From positions 148,745,741 to 148,809,740 of the forward strand of contig CM041465.1 of assembly GCA_023213395.1 (NCBI GenBank): a DNA stretch of 64,000 bases, given 5' to 3'. This DNA comes from Cycas panzhihuaensis. Taxonomy: Eukaryota > Cycadophyta. The stretch's first letter is position 1. Every line of letters begins with the position of its first letter. This document shows positions 54,489 to 64,000 of this stretch, in pieces. The translations under genes and the position numbers were made by a program. A model generated the notes under the pieces. That model did not search any database, was not told the DNA's origin, and worked only from the letters and a program-made list of their open reading frames with translations.

Positions 54489-55150
54489 TTAACGAGAAAA
54501 TAGTACCGAATATTTATTGGGCAGAAGCTGCCAATGCAGTTGTATATCTTGAAAATTGGAGTCCCACAAAAATTCTTAGTAAGGTCACTCCAGAAGAAGC
54601 CTAGTCAAGAAGGAGCCCCAAGGTAAGTCATCTAAAGGTATTGGGAAGTATAGCTTATGTTCATATTTTAGATTAAAAATAAATAAAGTTAGATGATAAA
54701 AGCGTCAAGTGCATAATGATAGGTTACAACAACAAGTCTAAAGCTTATCGTTGCATAGATCCAAAAACAAACAAAATCTATGTCAGTAGAGATGTAATCT
54801 TTGATGAAGGGTTTAATGAAGGATTAATTGATGGTGGTCAAGTTTCAAAAACAAAGATTGTTTAAGAAGAAATATTGGATAATTCCAATAGAATATCTTT
54901 CAAAGAAGGTGCTTCCACTGAACCCCAAGAAGAAGAAGAATCCAACAATCGACCAATAAATATAGAGCAGACCAGGAATAATGAACAAGACGGATCAAGT
55001 CCAAACATAAACAAGTTACCAAAATGGTATTTGAAAATTGTTGAAGAATCAAAGGGAGATCTCTTTGAACACGAGACAAGATCTTGGAGACATGAAGCAT
55101 TGATTTGTTTTGTTGAACCATATAAAGTTATGATAAAGCCTGCAAAGAGT
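54489..55150 (+). pseudogene. Copia-4 integrase C-terminus and linker
   Basis: It resumes after the Copia-3 target duplication with NIYWAEAANAVVYLENWSPT, KVSHLKVLGSIAYVHIL, KLDDKSVKCIMIGYNNKSKA and SRDVIFDEGFNE. An acidic linker (EPQEEEESNN) leads to NKLPKWYLKIV. Stops are scattered. The open frame 54875-55153 covers the linker. Confidence 0.78.
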
Positions 55151-55845
55151 TAGAGTGGCAAAAAATTATGGACACTGAAATGAGTGCTACAAAAAAAATG
55201 AGACTTGGGAACTAGTCTCACCACCCAAAGGTAAGCCCATTGTTGGATGCAAATGGGTGTATACAATTAAAGAAAACTCTAATAAAAGCATTGAAAAATA
55301 CAAAGCCAAACTAGTTGCAAAAGGATATAGTCAAATTGTTGGTATCGATTTTGAAGAAACTTTTTCTCGAGTGGCAAAATTGATAATTGTCAGAATAGTC
55401 ATCGCCATGGTAGCACATTTTGGATGGGATATTATACAACTGGATGTGAAAAGTGCCTTTCTGAATGGGGATCTGGACAAAGAAGTGTATATGGAACAAC
55501 CTCTTGGATACAAAAAAAGAGGTGTAAGAACATCTTGTTTGTAGGTTAAAGAAAGCACTATATGGACTCAAGCAGGCACCATGAGCATGGTATGCAAAGT
55601 TAGACTCACATCTCAAACAAAAAGGTTTTATCAGGTGTAAATTAGATCCAATTCTTTATATCAAGAAAAGGGGAAATGACTTAATCGCCATAATTGTGGT
55701 TGACTCTATCTTCATTTCTCAGTCAAAATATGTAAACAACCTTCTCAAAAAATGCAGGATGGAAGATTCTAATATTATTGCCACTCTAATGGAAATATGA
55801 TGTATACTAACCGTAGATGAAGATGGACAAGAGGTAAATGAAACC
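55151..55845 (+). pseudogene. Copia-4 reverse transcriptase
   Basis: The open stretch 55257-55544 reads YTIKENSNKSIEKYKAKLV, AKGYSQIVGIDFEETFSRV and IIQLDVKSAFLNGDLDKEVY, then shifts. Later blocks are LKKALYGLKQAP and YIKKRGNDLIAIIVVDSIF. The catalytic YVDD is replaced by VVDS, so the enzyme is dead at the active site as well as by frame breaks. Confidence 0.8.
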
Positions 55846-56525
55846 TTGTATAGGCAACTTGTTGGTAGTCTTATTTATCTAACTGCGATTGGACTCGATA
55901 TCTCTTATTCAGTTGGGGTAATTTCAAGATATATACATGCACCAAATGCGTCACATTGGAATGCAACAAAAAGGATACTGAGATACATCAAAGGTACTCC
56001 AACCCTAGGATTAAGATATGCCAAGACAAGTTCTCTTAAATTAACTGCATATTGTGATTCAAACAGTGTTGGAGATCAACAAGAGAGAAAATCTACTTTA
56101 GGTTACTACTTTTTTCTTGGATGAATTGTCACATCCTGGAGCAGCAAAAAGCAGGTTACTGTAGCCTTGTCATCTACAAAAGTAGAATACGAAGCAATAA
56201 TAAGTGCTACTTGTGAAGTAATATGGATAAGACAATTTCTCAAAGATCTGACACAAAATCAATAGTAGGCTACTCCTAGTTTTTGTGATAACCAAAGTGT
56301 TATCAAAATAACAAAAAATTTTGTATTCCATGCAAGGACCAAACACATTGAAGTACACCATCATTTTATTATCGAAAAAGTTCAAACAAGGGACATAAAC
56401 TTACAACACTGCACCATTGAGGAGCAACTTGTAGATATATTTACAAAACCTTTGTCAAAAGTTAAGTTCCAATTTCTAAGAAAAAAGCTAGGAATAAGAA
56501 ACAAAGGGTAAAACATTAAGGGGGG
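55846..56525 (+). pseudogene. Copia-4 RNase H and PPT
   Basis: The open stretch 55846-56124 reads MYRQLVGSLIYLTAIGLDIS, HWNATKRILRYIKGTPTLGL, LTAYCDSNSVGDQQERKSTL and GYYFFLG. It continues after a TGA (Trp expected) with SSKKQVTVALSSTKVEYEAI, HARTKHIEVHHHFI and EEQLVDIFTKPLSKVKF. The PPT aacattaaggggg (to 56525) abuts the LTR. Confidence 0.82.
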
Positions 56526-56727
56526 TGTTAAAGTATTAATGTTTTATTTTAAGGGGTCTTAAGTAAAATGAGGGTTATTTGCCATAACCCTTCTTTGTAT
56601 CTGGTTGACACATGGCCTACATGCATTAGCCCATACTTGTGACTCTATTGTATATATTGAGAGATTCTCTTTTCCCTACAATCAAGGAAGGATATTTTTT
56701 CTCTCCATATGTTCTTTTGTTTTAACA
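56526..56727 (+). repeat. Copia-4 3' LTR
   Basis: 202 bp, TGTTAAAG to TTTAACA, partner of 44561-44767. Confidence 0.87.
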
Positions 56728-57344
56728 CATGAAAATTAAAATCCTTTGTTAGAGAATCCTTGCTTATGGAGGACAATGATCTCCAAAGGATATGGGGAAA
56801 TGTCACATGCCAAAACATAATTGATTTACATTGTCCCTTGGGGATCAAATGTGTCTGTGTTGCATCTTTATTTTGGCATGGGAGGCTTATAATCCTTTTT
56901 TGTGTTTTTATTTTTTCTAGTATATTTGACATTCTGACATGATCCTTAGTAGCATGTTGAGGTGCTATTGTAACTCTATACGATGAAAAGCAAGTCTTTT
57001 AGAAGGTAACCCCATGGATTCGTTAAAAATATCTTCATATCTTGTCAACACATTGTTCAATTTCTCTTGCTTTTCCAATAATCTCTAAGCCTTGAAACCC
57101 TAAAGAAAAAGTAATAAAATGCATTTACTGCATTTTATCCAATTATGGACAGTTTTGAAAAAGGTTGCATGGAGACTGTACAGATGTATAAAAATCTGTA
57201 TGGCCAGGTACAAACTTGTGTGCTTGAGACTTCTAGATGTGATATAAATGGCCAATGTGCTTCAATGAAATAACTTACTAATATATGGTATCTTTCCATT
57301 TTTCTTTTATTTTGTTTCTTATTTTTGCATCTAGGAGCTTGTTT
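56728..57344. other. Unrecognised spacer
   Basis: No gene or element end was recognised in this AT-rich stretch. It lies between Copia-4 and a Gypsy remnant. Confidence 0.35.
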
Positions 57345-57640
57345 AAGACCATAAAGGGAATCTTTTTAATTGACAAAACAAATGTTGTTTATGATATTGA
57401 ATGTAACCAAAAGTATGATTTTAGGAAAGAAGAGATTGAGAATCTTGGTTGTTTTGTATCTCTTGAAACCTTTTCTATCGATCCTAAAAAGATGCAAGGA
57501 AAGAATGGAACATACCTATGAATGTTCATGAACTACGAAGTTTATGTGGCATGGCTAGTTTTTATAAAAAGTTTATGCTGAATTTCTCTAGAATAATAGA
57601 TCCTTTAACTAATTTATTGAAAATGTTAAAATGCTTTATG
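57345..57640 (+). pseudogene. Gypsy RT tail / RNase H start
   Basis: Plus frame IENLGCFVSLETFSIDPKKM matches the Gypsy LGxxVSxxGIxVDPxK block. After a shift, NVHELRSLCGMASFYKKFM and LNFSRIIDPLTNLL match the connection into RNase H. It follows, in order, the blocks present in Gypsy-5 (42931-43700), so it may be the continuation of that element with 13.6 kb of later sequence in between. Confidence 0.65.
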
Positions 57641-58095
57641 TTGATGTAGAGTCATGTCTGTAATGTCCTTGGGGTGTTTAATTTCCCCTTGGGCTTTCTT
57701 ATCTTTGTAATACCTCTTTTGGTGGGTTTAATAATGTATAAGTTAATAAATGCTAACACAAAGTGTTTAATAGGCGGTTCTTTTCTCATTGGTTTGTTTT
57801 TCCGACAATTAAACGAACCCATTGAATAAGTTTATGTATAAATATTATTTATCTTAATACAAAAGGGTTGGCTTTTGGTTGGAAGGATTGCACGGGACTC
57901 TCACTTGTTTGTTTGCTTCTTTCTTTTAATTTCATTCCATATCATCAAATTCTATTATGAGTGTGTTATTACAATTAATAAGGAAGGGTTAAGCTTGAAG
58001 AGTTGAAGAAGTGACGAGCATGATTTATTACTAGAAAGAGAGTATCAACATGGAGAGTCCATTGTGAGCATTTGAAGACAAGAGCACAATACATG
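57641..58095 (+). repeat. LTR-like sequence left of Gypsy-3
   Basis: Starts near 57658 with tgtaatgtccttggggtgt, a common Gypsy LTR beginning. It has a TATA-like tgtataaatatt near 57833-57844 and ends at the Gypsy-3 target acatg. No second copy is in the window, so this is only a candidate. Confidence 0.35.
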
Positions 58096-58522
58096 CGTGG
58101 GAATCTTGATAAGGATTCACACTAAATGATAAAAATACAAACAAGACTAGGCTATTTTGTAGAAAGAACTTTAGTTACACCATGTAGTATGAGTTATTCA
58201 GAAAAATAAAAGACAGATTTTTCAGGGATTTACTAAAATATTGATCATAGAATTAATTATATTTTGAAATATTAATAACTATAAAAAACTTACAACTGCT
58301 AATAACCTCAGAAAGCTCCCTCTTCGAGGTGAGGTATCCTTCTAGATTAGTCCCAACTAGGAACAAAAATAATAGATCTGACAAGGCATGTGATCTTTAC
58401 AAATGGCAGCAGATTGCGCTATAAATAGGCAAAGAACAAAATTAATAATAGAAGTCGGTCTTCTAAAGGAAGTCAGCGAGAATGTAAAGTGGAAGTCGAC
58501 CAACATTATCAAGAATGCTATA
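58096..58522 (-). repeat. Gypsy-3 3' LTR
   Basis: 427 bp, cgtggga ... gctata. The terminal TG and CA have decayed (CG and TA), both C/T-type changes. Minus-strand TATA region near 58418-58429 (gctataaatagg). Confidence 0.85.
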
Positions 58523-59322
58523 AGCCCCTCCCTCCTCTCTCCCAAACATGCTTTACCCTCAGCATGAGGATGTGCGAATGTTGTTGGAACCATTCTTTTG
58601 ATTATCGCATTGGATTTTCTTCATCAAGGTCCTTCCACTTGATTAGATATTAGCGAATCTCCTTGGAATATAGTTGCTTGGTCTTGATTTGAAGAATGCC
58701 TTCGGGTTTTACAAACAACTTCCCTTCATTATCTAGGATAAGGAGTTTGGTCTAGGCCATTGTGGTTTGTCCCAATTTGGGTTTAAGGCATGAGACATGA
58801 AATACATTATGGATTTTACTAGTGGGTGGTAGATCAAGTCGGTCAGCTCTGTCTGTGATCTTGTCCATAATCTGATATGTTCCATAAAAACGTGGTTGTA
58901 GCTTATGCTTCCCTGTTTGTTTAAGGGTGGCTTGTTTGTAAGGATAAAGCATTAAAAATATCCAGTCTCCTATCTCAAAAAATCGGTCTGACCTGTGTAA
59001 AGCGACTTGTTGCTTCATGCGATTTCTCCCTAAGTTGAGATTATCCTTCAAGATTTGCATTATCTGAGCCATCTATTCTTGTTGGTCTTGTATGGATGAC
59101 ACATGGGAGTTATTGGCCTAGGTGAGGAGGGACCAGGGTTTGTGTCCATATAGAACTTGGAAGGGGGTCATTTTGGTTTATGAGTGATAAGTGGTATTGT
59201 AACACCATTCAGCCAAATGTAACCATAGTGCTAGTGCATTTGCTTGTTTGATGAGAAATTTTAGAGATTTAAGAAGGCTTGTTATAAAATCCATTGAAAT
59301 CTCTTTCCATTTCTGACCGGGT
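58523..59322 (-). pseudogene. Gypsy-3 integrase remnant and chromodomain
   Basis: On the minus strand ISMDFITSLL (about 59289-59318) runs within about 70 bases into WLHLAEWCYNTTYHS (about 59180-59225). In Gypsy-2 the same landmarks are about 370 bases apart, so about 300 bp with the second catalytic Asp and the catalytic Glu are deleted. The open stretch 58752-59072 holds RMKQQVALHRSDRFFEIGDW, QPRFYGTYQIMDKI and KIHNVFHVSCLKPK. A chromodomain follows: PEGILQIKTKQLYSKEIR, stop, YLIKWKDLDEENP. Confidence 0.8.
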
Positions 59323-59699
59323 ATGTGTAATGGTTGAAGCAATCTTGAAATTTCAATGTTTTCACTTTTGTTCCTCTAGCAATGTCACATTCTAATACAA
59401 TTTGTAGACATCTGCTTTTATCCCCTTCTAGAAAAATATATTGCAGATTTGTTGATTTGTCTTATCAATGTTGATATGTCCTGATAGTGGTGTTGTGTGC
59501 ACCTTCTTAGAATCTTATTTTTGAGTGATGATGTGTGAGGGATAATGATCTTCCTATGGCATAATATTAGATCATTTTTCTGTTCGTATTTTGTATATAT
59601 CCCTTCTTGGATCTTTTATAGAATCAACTATGATACTAGATTGTGCAGGTAATCTTGAGGAAGACCTTGCATCCAACTAGGAGTAATGATCGTTATTGC

Positions 59700-60950
59700 T
59701 TAAAGAGTTGCATCTTCCGAAATCCTGGGTAATGGGTTTGCGATCACATTCTCCTTCCCTCTTTTGTATATGATGTTAAAATTAAAAGATTATAGCTTGC
59801 TTACCCATTTATGTTGTTTATCCATCAATGATTTTTATTTAGAAAATATTTGAGGCTGTCATGATCTATTATGATAACGAACTTGCCCCCTAATAGATAT
59901 TGGCGCCATTGGTGGATGGCATGCATGATTGCAAGCATCTCATTGTTATAAATGTGCTTTAGATGTTCCCTTGAATTCAACTTCCAACTTTTTATAGGCT
60001 AAGGGGCGGTAGTTTTGGAGGAGGATTACTTTCATAGCATCTCCTGAAGCATCACATTCCAACTCAAAGGTCTAGCTAAAACCTAGTGTGGCCAGAACTA
60101 GGGTTGTTATCATGGATTTCTGCAATTTTTTGAAAGCCTCTTTTGTTGGTTTGCCCCACAATAATGCTTCCTTTTTTGTTAGATCGATCAATGGTGTGGC
60201 TATGCCCATGTAACCTTTGATGAAGCAACATAAGAAACCTGCAATGCCCAAGAAACTGCTAGTGCTTATGACATTTTTGGGTGTGAGCCAATCCATGGCT
60301 TAGACATTTTTAGGGTCCATTTTGATGATTTCTTTCGTGATGATATGTCCCAAATATTCTAGCTTTGTTCATCTAAAAGTGCATTTGGCCTTGTTTGCAA
60401 ATAATTGGTTATCTTCCAAGACTTCTAACACTACTTGAATTTGCTTTAGATGTACGTCCCAGGTCCAACTGTAGATGAGGATGTCATCAAAAAACACTAG
60501 GAAAACTTTCTTATGAATGGTTTTAGTACCGCATTCATAGTGCTTTGGAAGCTTGTTGAGGCATTTGTTAGTCTAGAAGGCATCACCCAAAACTCAAATA
60601 GGTCCTTCTGTGTCCTAAAAGTTGTCTTGTATACATCTTCAGTTTTAATACAAATGTGATAATAGCCAGAGCAAAGATCAATTTTGGAAAAAAACTTGAC
60701 CCATGTAGTTTGTCCAATAGATCATCAATTCACATAATTGGATATCTATTTGTTATGATCAATTTGTTGAGGATGTGATAATCAACACACATTCAATATG
60801 AGCCATTTGTTTCAAGACTCAGAATAATTGGTAAAGCAGACAAGTTGGTGTTGGGTATAGTGAACCCTTGCTATAGTAAATCCGTGGTGATCCTGCCTCA
60901 TTTTCTTTTTGAAATGGTATAGGTGTTTATAGGGATGAATATTTATAGGT
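59700..60950 (-). pseudogene. Gypsy-3 reverse transcriptase and RNase H
   Basis: RT palm at about 60500-60530 with VFFDDILIYSWTW, then LEVLEDNQLFANKAKCTF, LEYLGHIITKEIIKMDPK and, in 60072-60296, DWLTPKNVISTSSFLGIAGF and LTKKEALLWGKPTKEAF. RNase H continues with degenerate LECDAS and IHQWRQYLLG-type blocks to about 59760 (NFNIIYKRGK). Stops at Gln and Trp positions. Between 59323 and 59700 the HHCC region of integrase is only faintly readable. Confidence 0.75.
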
Positions 60951-61049
60951 GCATCTCTTGGTACTAGCTCAATTGCATGTTCATTTCCACGAGGTGGTGG
61001 TAGCTCCTTAGGTAAATCCTCAAAGACTCTACAATGTTGTTCAATGATA

Positions 61050-61520
61050 GTTTGGACTTTAGATGGAACTTCTTCAACTGGAACTTTGTAGCAAACATGA
61101 CATAGGCTTTGGAATTTTTCTTAAGTAGCTTCTCCATTCGATGAAATGAGACTAACTATGTTGGGGGCGTGGTTGGGGCTTGTAGTCTGCATTTACATCC
61201 TTTCTGGAAGAAATTCATGAATCACATTTTATGGTTGGTAATAATGTTTCCCCAAGCTTTGAAGCCATGTAATGCTAACACCACATCAACCCCTTCGATA
61301 AGCATGGAAGACATACATGTGCTTCTAAGTAGTTAGAGATCTATAGGTGAACCTTGTCACAAAATCCTCTCCATGGCTTACTATTCCCATTGGCTATTGT
61401 GACTTTAAATTGCCTTAGTGGCTTAACCTAGAGTGCCAACTTGACTTTTGTTGGTTTGTGGATGAAGTTATATGTGCTATGGCTATCTAGTAGCACTGAT
61501 ACCTTGGCATTCTTGATGGT
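61050..61520 (-). pseudogene. Gypsy-3 protease
   Basis: The minus strand of about 61440-61500 reads VKVSVLLDSHSTYNFIHKPT, the retropepsin site with DSG changed to DSH. It is followed by VTIANGNSKPWRGFC and, with stops, equivalents of the GGVDIVLG block. Inactive. Confidence 0.7.
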
Positions 61521-61677
61521 CCCTTTAAAGGATAACATTTGTGGTGTGTTTGCCTCTCCAATGATTGCCTACAGAGAAATTTTAGCATGCTCAAAATCCG
61601 TGTCATTTAGTACTTCCTTTGTTTTTGCTTCATTTTCCTTCGGTGATTGCATTTCTTCTAGTTCATGCTCTTGTACG

Positions 61678-61680
<3 letters not shown>

Positions 61681-61711
<31 letters not shown>
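61681..61711. repeat. (CT)n microsatellite in Gypsy-3
   Basis: About 15 CT units. On the element strand it is (GA)n and, in the Gag frame, would read as alternating Arg-Glu just after the degenerate zinc knuckle. Confidence 0.9.
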
Positions 61712-61713
<2 letters not shown>

Positions 61714-62689
61714 GTTTAGCATGAAGACTTTCTTTGCTAGATTTTTATGATCTCAACTCCATTTGCTGTTGCAGTTGAAGTGTGTTCCTCTTTGAAGCTG
61801 TTCTACCTTCGAAAGATTACCTTCGTTGGATCCGCTTTTATTTTGTTCTATGAGTGGTAGGTTGGCTTGGGTGCTTGATTGGAACCAATTTGGCCTACTA
61901 CCTTATCCCATAGATCTGAGGCAATCATCTCTACAAATAAAATTATGGTGCGACTCTCTAAATTCTTCTTCTATATTTTGTGTTTGTTTCATATCTTCCC
62001 TTTGCAACCCTACATTCAATGTTTTAAGTCAAAACTTGATATTCCCTTTGAGGCCTCCACTATAAGCTTCAAGTAATAAGTCAGAGTCAATTTTGGAGGT
62101 GAACAAGCTCTGTAGGATCTGGAATTCCTACGTGTGAGCTTGGACAATGCTTATTTGTTGTAGGCGCATTATATGTGAGAAGTAATCTATGCTCCAAGTG
62201 TCTTTGAATTGTTTTATCAATGTGGTTTTTAGAAGATCCCAATTGTAATGAGTTATTCACTTATAATCCTTGCTCCACCAATAGAACCATTTGATTGATT
62301 TGCCATACAGATGGAGGGATGTGACTGATATTTTGTCCTCTTATGATTTAGGTTGCATTTTAAAATATTGATCCACCTAAATAATCTAGCTTCGAATATC
62401 CCTTGATTTTTTTGGGTCAAATTTGTCCAAAGAGAAGCTTGGAGTTTCTGAGTCCATATTCATGACCACTTTTGATTTTTGTTTCTTTTTCGTCGTGATG
62501 GTGAGGAACTCTCTCATTGTTGGAGGGTCCTGCATCGTCCTTCTTGCTGTTTGGTTTAGGACCTTTTAATAATCCTTGTAAGAGGTCAAATTTTCTTGTG
62601 AATTCTTTGTTTTGATTTTTCATTTCAACCCTTCTTTCCTCCAATTGAGTTCCTACTTCATCCTTTATTTCTTTGTGCCTGAAGGCCAT
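61712..62689 (-). pseudogene. Gypsy-3 gag
   Basis: The open stretch 62417-62689 (90 codons) is charged: MAFRHKEIKDEVGTQLEERR, then DLLQGLLKGPKPNSKKDD. The capsid part follows with stops (LDYLGGSIF, SLHLYGKSIKWF-like, QRHLEHRL). The knuckle is degenerate (HFNCNSKWS..DHKN), lacking the first and last Cys. Non-functional. Confidence 0.7.
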
Positions 62690-63148
62690 TTCAATGGTTC
62701 GATGGTTAAATGATCCACTCTTCTGGCAATATCTTCTACTGTTGTTGATGGGTGGTTTTCCATCTTGCTTGGTCCAAGGATCTTCTCAGGTCTTAGTTAT
62801 GTTCTAGGAAAAAAATTTTGGCCCTTTTTTTTCCCTAATATACTTCTAATATTGGCTGTTGTACTGCTGTCTATAGTGTACTCCTTGTTAAACTGAGTGT
62901 TTGGACTACACCAAAACCTTGAGATATTTGTGGAAAGGACTCTCCACTAAGTAGACCATGACCTCCCCCACAGGTCGAATGGGCTAGCTTCACTTAGCCT
63001 TGCTTTCACCAATGTTTGGGCACCCCAAGGGCCTTGGCTACAATGGCGTTCATGCACATTGGTGCCATTCATGCACATCACCTAGCCACATCCATAATTA
63101 GCGTTGCTTCAAATGGATTTGAACTTGAGTCTTGGCTCAAATATCACT

Positions 63149-63583
63149 TGTGGGAATCCCAGTAGAGATTTGCACTAAAATGACAAAAATGCACACAAGA
63201 CTAGGCTATTTTATTGAGAAAACTCCAGATATGCCATGTAATATAAGTTATTTGCATAAATAAAAGACAATTTTTGGGCATTCACTTAAATATATAGTAT
63301 GAAATATTAATAACTATTAGAAACTCACAATTGTTGATAACCTCAAAAAGCTCTCTTTTTGAGGTAAGGTGTCCTCCTAGATTAGTCCCAACTAGAGCCG
63401 AAAATAGTAGATTCGAAAAACCATGTGATCCTTACAAGTGGGGGCGGACTACCTTATATATAGGCAAAGAATGAAATTAATAATAGAAGTTGGTTTTTTA
63501 AATGAGAAAGTTGGCTAGAATATAAAGTGGAAGTTGGCTAGAATATAAAGTGGAAGTTGGCTAGCATTAGGAAAAATGCTACA
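63149..63583 (-). repeat. Gypsy-3 5' LTR
   Basis: 435 bp, tgtggga ... gctaca. TATA region near 63453-63462. Near its end a 23-bp unit starting gttggctag occurs at 63510, 63533 and 63556. The partner LTR has one fewer copy. Confidence 0.87.
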
Positions 63584-63588
63584 ACATG

Positions 63589-64000
63589 TAAGTTTACCAA
63601 TCAGATACCTTTCATTGCTTAAAATAAATTTTGTTATTATGTGAAGTAAATCAATAAACACTCCCATTTCTTTCTTCTTCATTATCATTTTGCACCCACT
63701 TGGGGATCTTATTTATTCATGAATGAATTCAGAATGCCTCTTAATCAAATCTTTCAATCCTTGCTCACTCATAGTATACCTCCTTTCTTAAATGCTTGAT
63801 ATACTATTATCTACAACTCAATATAATCTATTCATTTGCTTTTGGCGCAATAAACCCAAAATCCTCAATGCATGTTGACATGAAGCAGTACCAAAGCTCA
63901 TCATTCATAGTTGAATTGTTGTAATGTGTCCTCACTAATGGCTACAAGTCTGTTGGTTATAAATTCGAACTTTGGCATTCTCTCTTACTCTTGGGTTTTC
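63589..64000. other. Unrecognised flank
   Basis: AT-rich sequence to the right of Gypsy-3. No gene, LTR end or PBS was recognised. Confidence 0.4.

Larger units (their letters stand above)
44561..56727 (+). mobile_element. Copia-4, short-LTR Copia, split by Copia-3
   Basis: LTRs of 207 bp (44561-44767) and 202 bp (56526-56727). PBS directly after the first LTR, PPT (ttaaggggg) directly before the second. Without Copia-3 the element is about 5.0 kb, the usual size of short-LTR plant Copia elements. The order is gag, protease, integrase, RT, RNase H. The flanks gtaat and catga do not match, so no target duplication is recognisable. The 5' LTR starts TATT instead of TGTT, a later change. The integrase frame is interrupted at 47330 by Copia-3 and resumes at 54489. 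Confidence 0.88.
58096..63583 (-). mobile_element. Gypsy-3 chromovirus, minus strand, deleted integrase core
   Basis: 5488 bp with LTRs 58096-58522 and 63149-63583 and a perfect target duplication acatg (58091-58095 and 63584-63588). On the minus strand: 5' LTR, degenerate PBS (complement gctcaaatatca, 63135-63146), gag, protease, RT, RNase H, integrase, chromodomain, PPT (complement gcccctccctcc, from 58524) and 3' LTR. The LTRs are clearly diverged and nearly all frames are broken, so it is an old insertion. The intact flanks show that the losses are internal. Confidence 0.88.

Overview
This window looks like intergenic DNA of a seed plant with a large, repeat-rich genome (a gymnosperm is possible, but the sequence does not settle it). 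I see no intact single-copy host gene, rRNA gene, tRNA gene or CRISPR array. Nearly everything is LTR retrotransposon at different stages of decay. Primer-binding sites (PBS) resemble the initiator-Met tRNA type (TGGTATCAGAGC), RT and RNase H follow the plant Copia and chromovirus patterns, and AT content is high. Many internal stops are TAG/TAA where related copies carry CAG/CAA or TGG, as expected from long-term cytosine methylation and deamination.

Layout. (1) 1-2974: unrecognised sequence and a gag scrap. (2) 2975-25440: a plus-strand chromovirus-like Gypsy (Gypsy-1) cut in two places. Its gag is split by a pol-less minus-strand LTR element, NA-A (4210-9407, TSD aatgg). Its RT is split by a related, older pol-less element, NA-B (11135-23549, TSD aaacc/aaatc). 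NA-B is itself split by Copia-1 (13103-21397, TSD ataaa/agaaa). (3) 25441-28250: an LTR-like block fused to a truncated Copia-2. (4) 28251-34976: unrecognised DNA, then a minus-strand Gypsy of the Athila/Tat type (OTA-Gypsy) carrying a reversed solo Copia LTR (TSD gtttt). (5) 34977-37684: a Gypsy LTR remnant with a complete 323-bp TRIM element inside (TSD gtggc), then decayed sequence. (6) 37685-42930: Gypsy-2, minus strand, the most coding-intact element, with its 3' LTR cut to 107 bp. (7) 42931-58095: pieces of a plus-strand Gypsy around Copia-4 (44561-56727), whose integrase is interrupted by Copia-3 (47331-54483, TSD catgc). (8) 58096-63583: Gypsy-3, minus strand, TSD acatg, integrase core deleted. 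(9) 63589-64000: nothing recognised.

The most interesting system is the NA-A/NA-B family. Both elements have LTRs, PBS and polypurine tract (PPT) but no pol. Both encode a Copia-like Gag N-domain followed by a conserved C-terminal region that I do not recognise. Each also carries, in its long leader and in sense orientation, a fragment of a different host gene: a PP6-type phosphatase catalytic subunit in NA-A and an mRNA cap guanine-N7 methyltransferase 2-like protein in NA-B. NA-A has LTRs differing at only 4 of 383 positions, so a pol-less, gene-capturing family was mobilised recently, presumably in trans. The Copia family also has a promoter-proximal LTR palindrome that stays paired across diverged copies.
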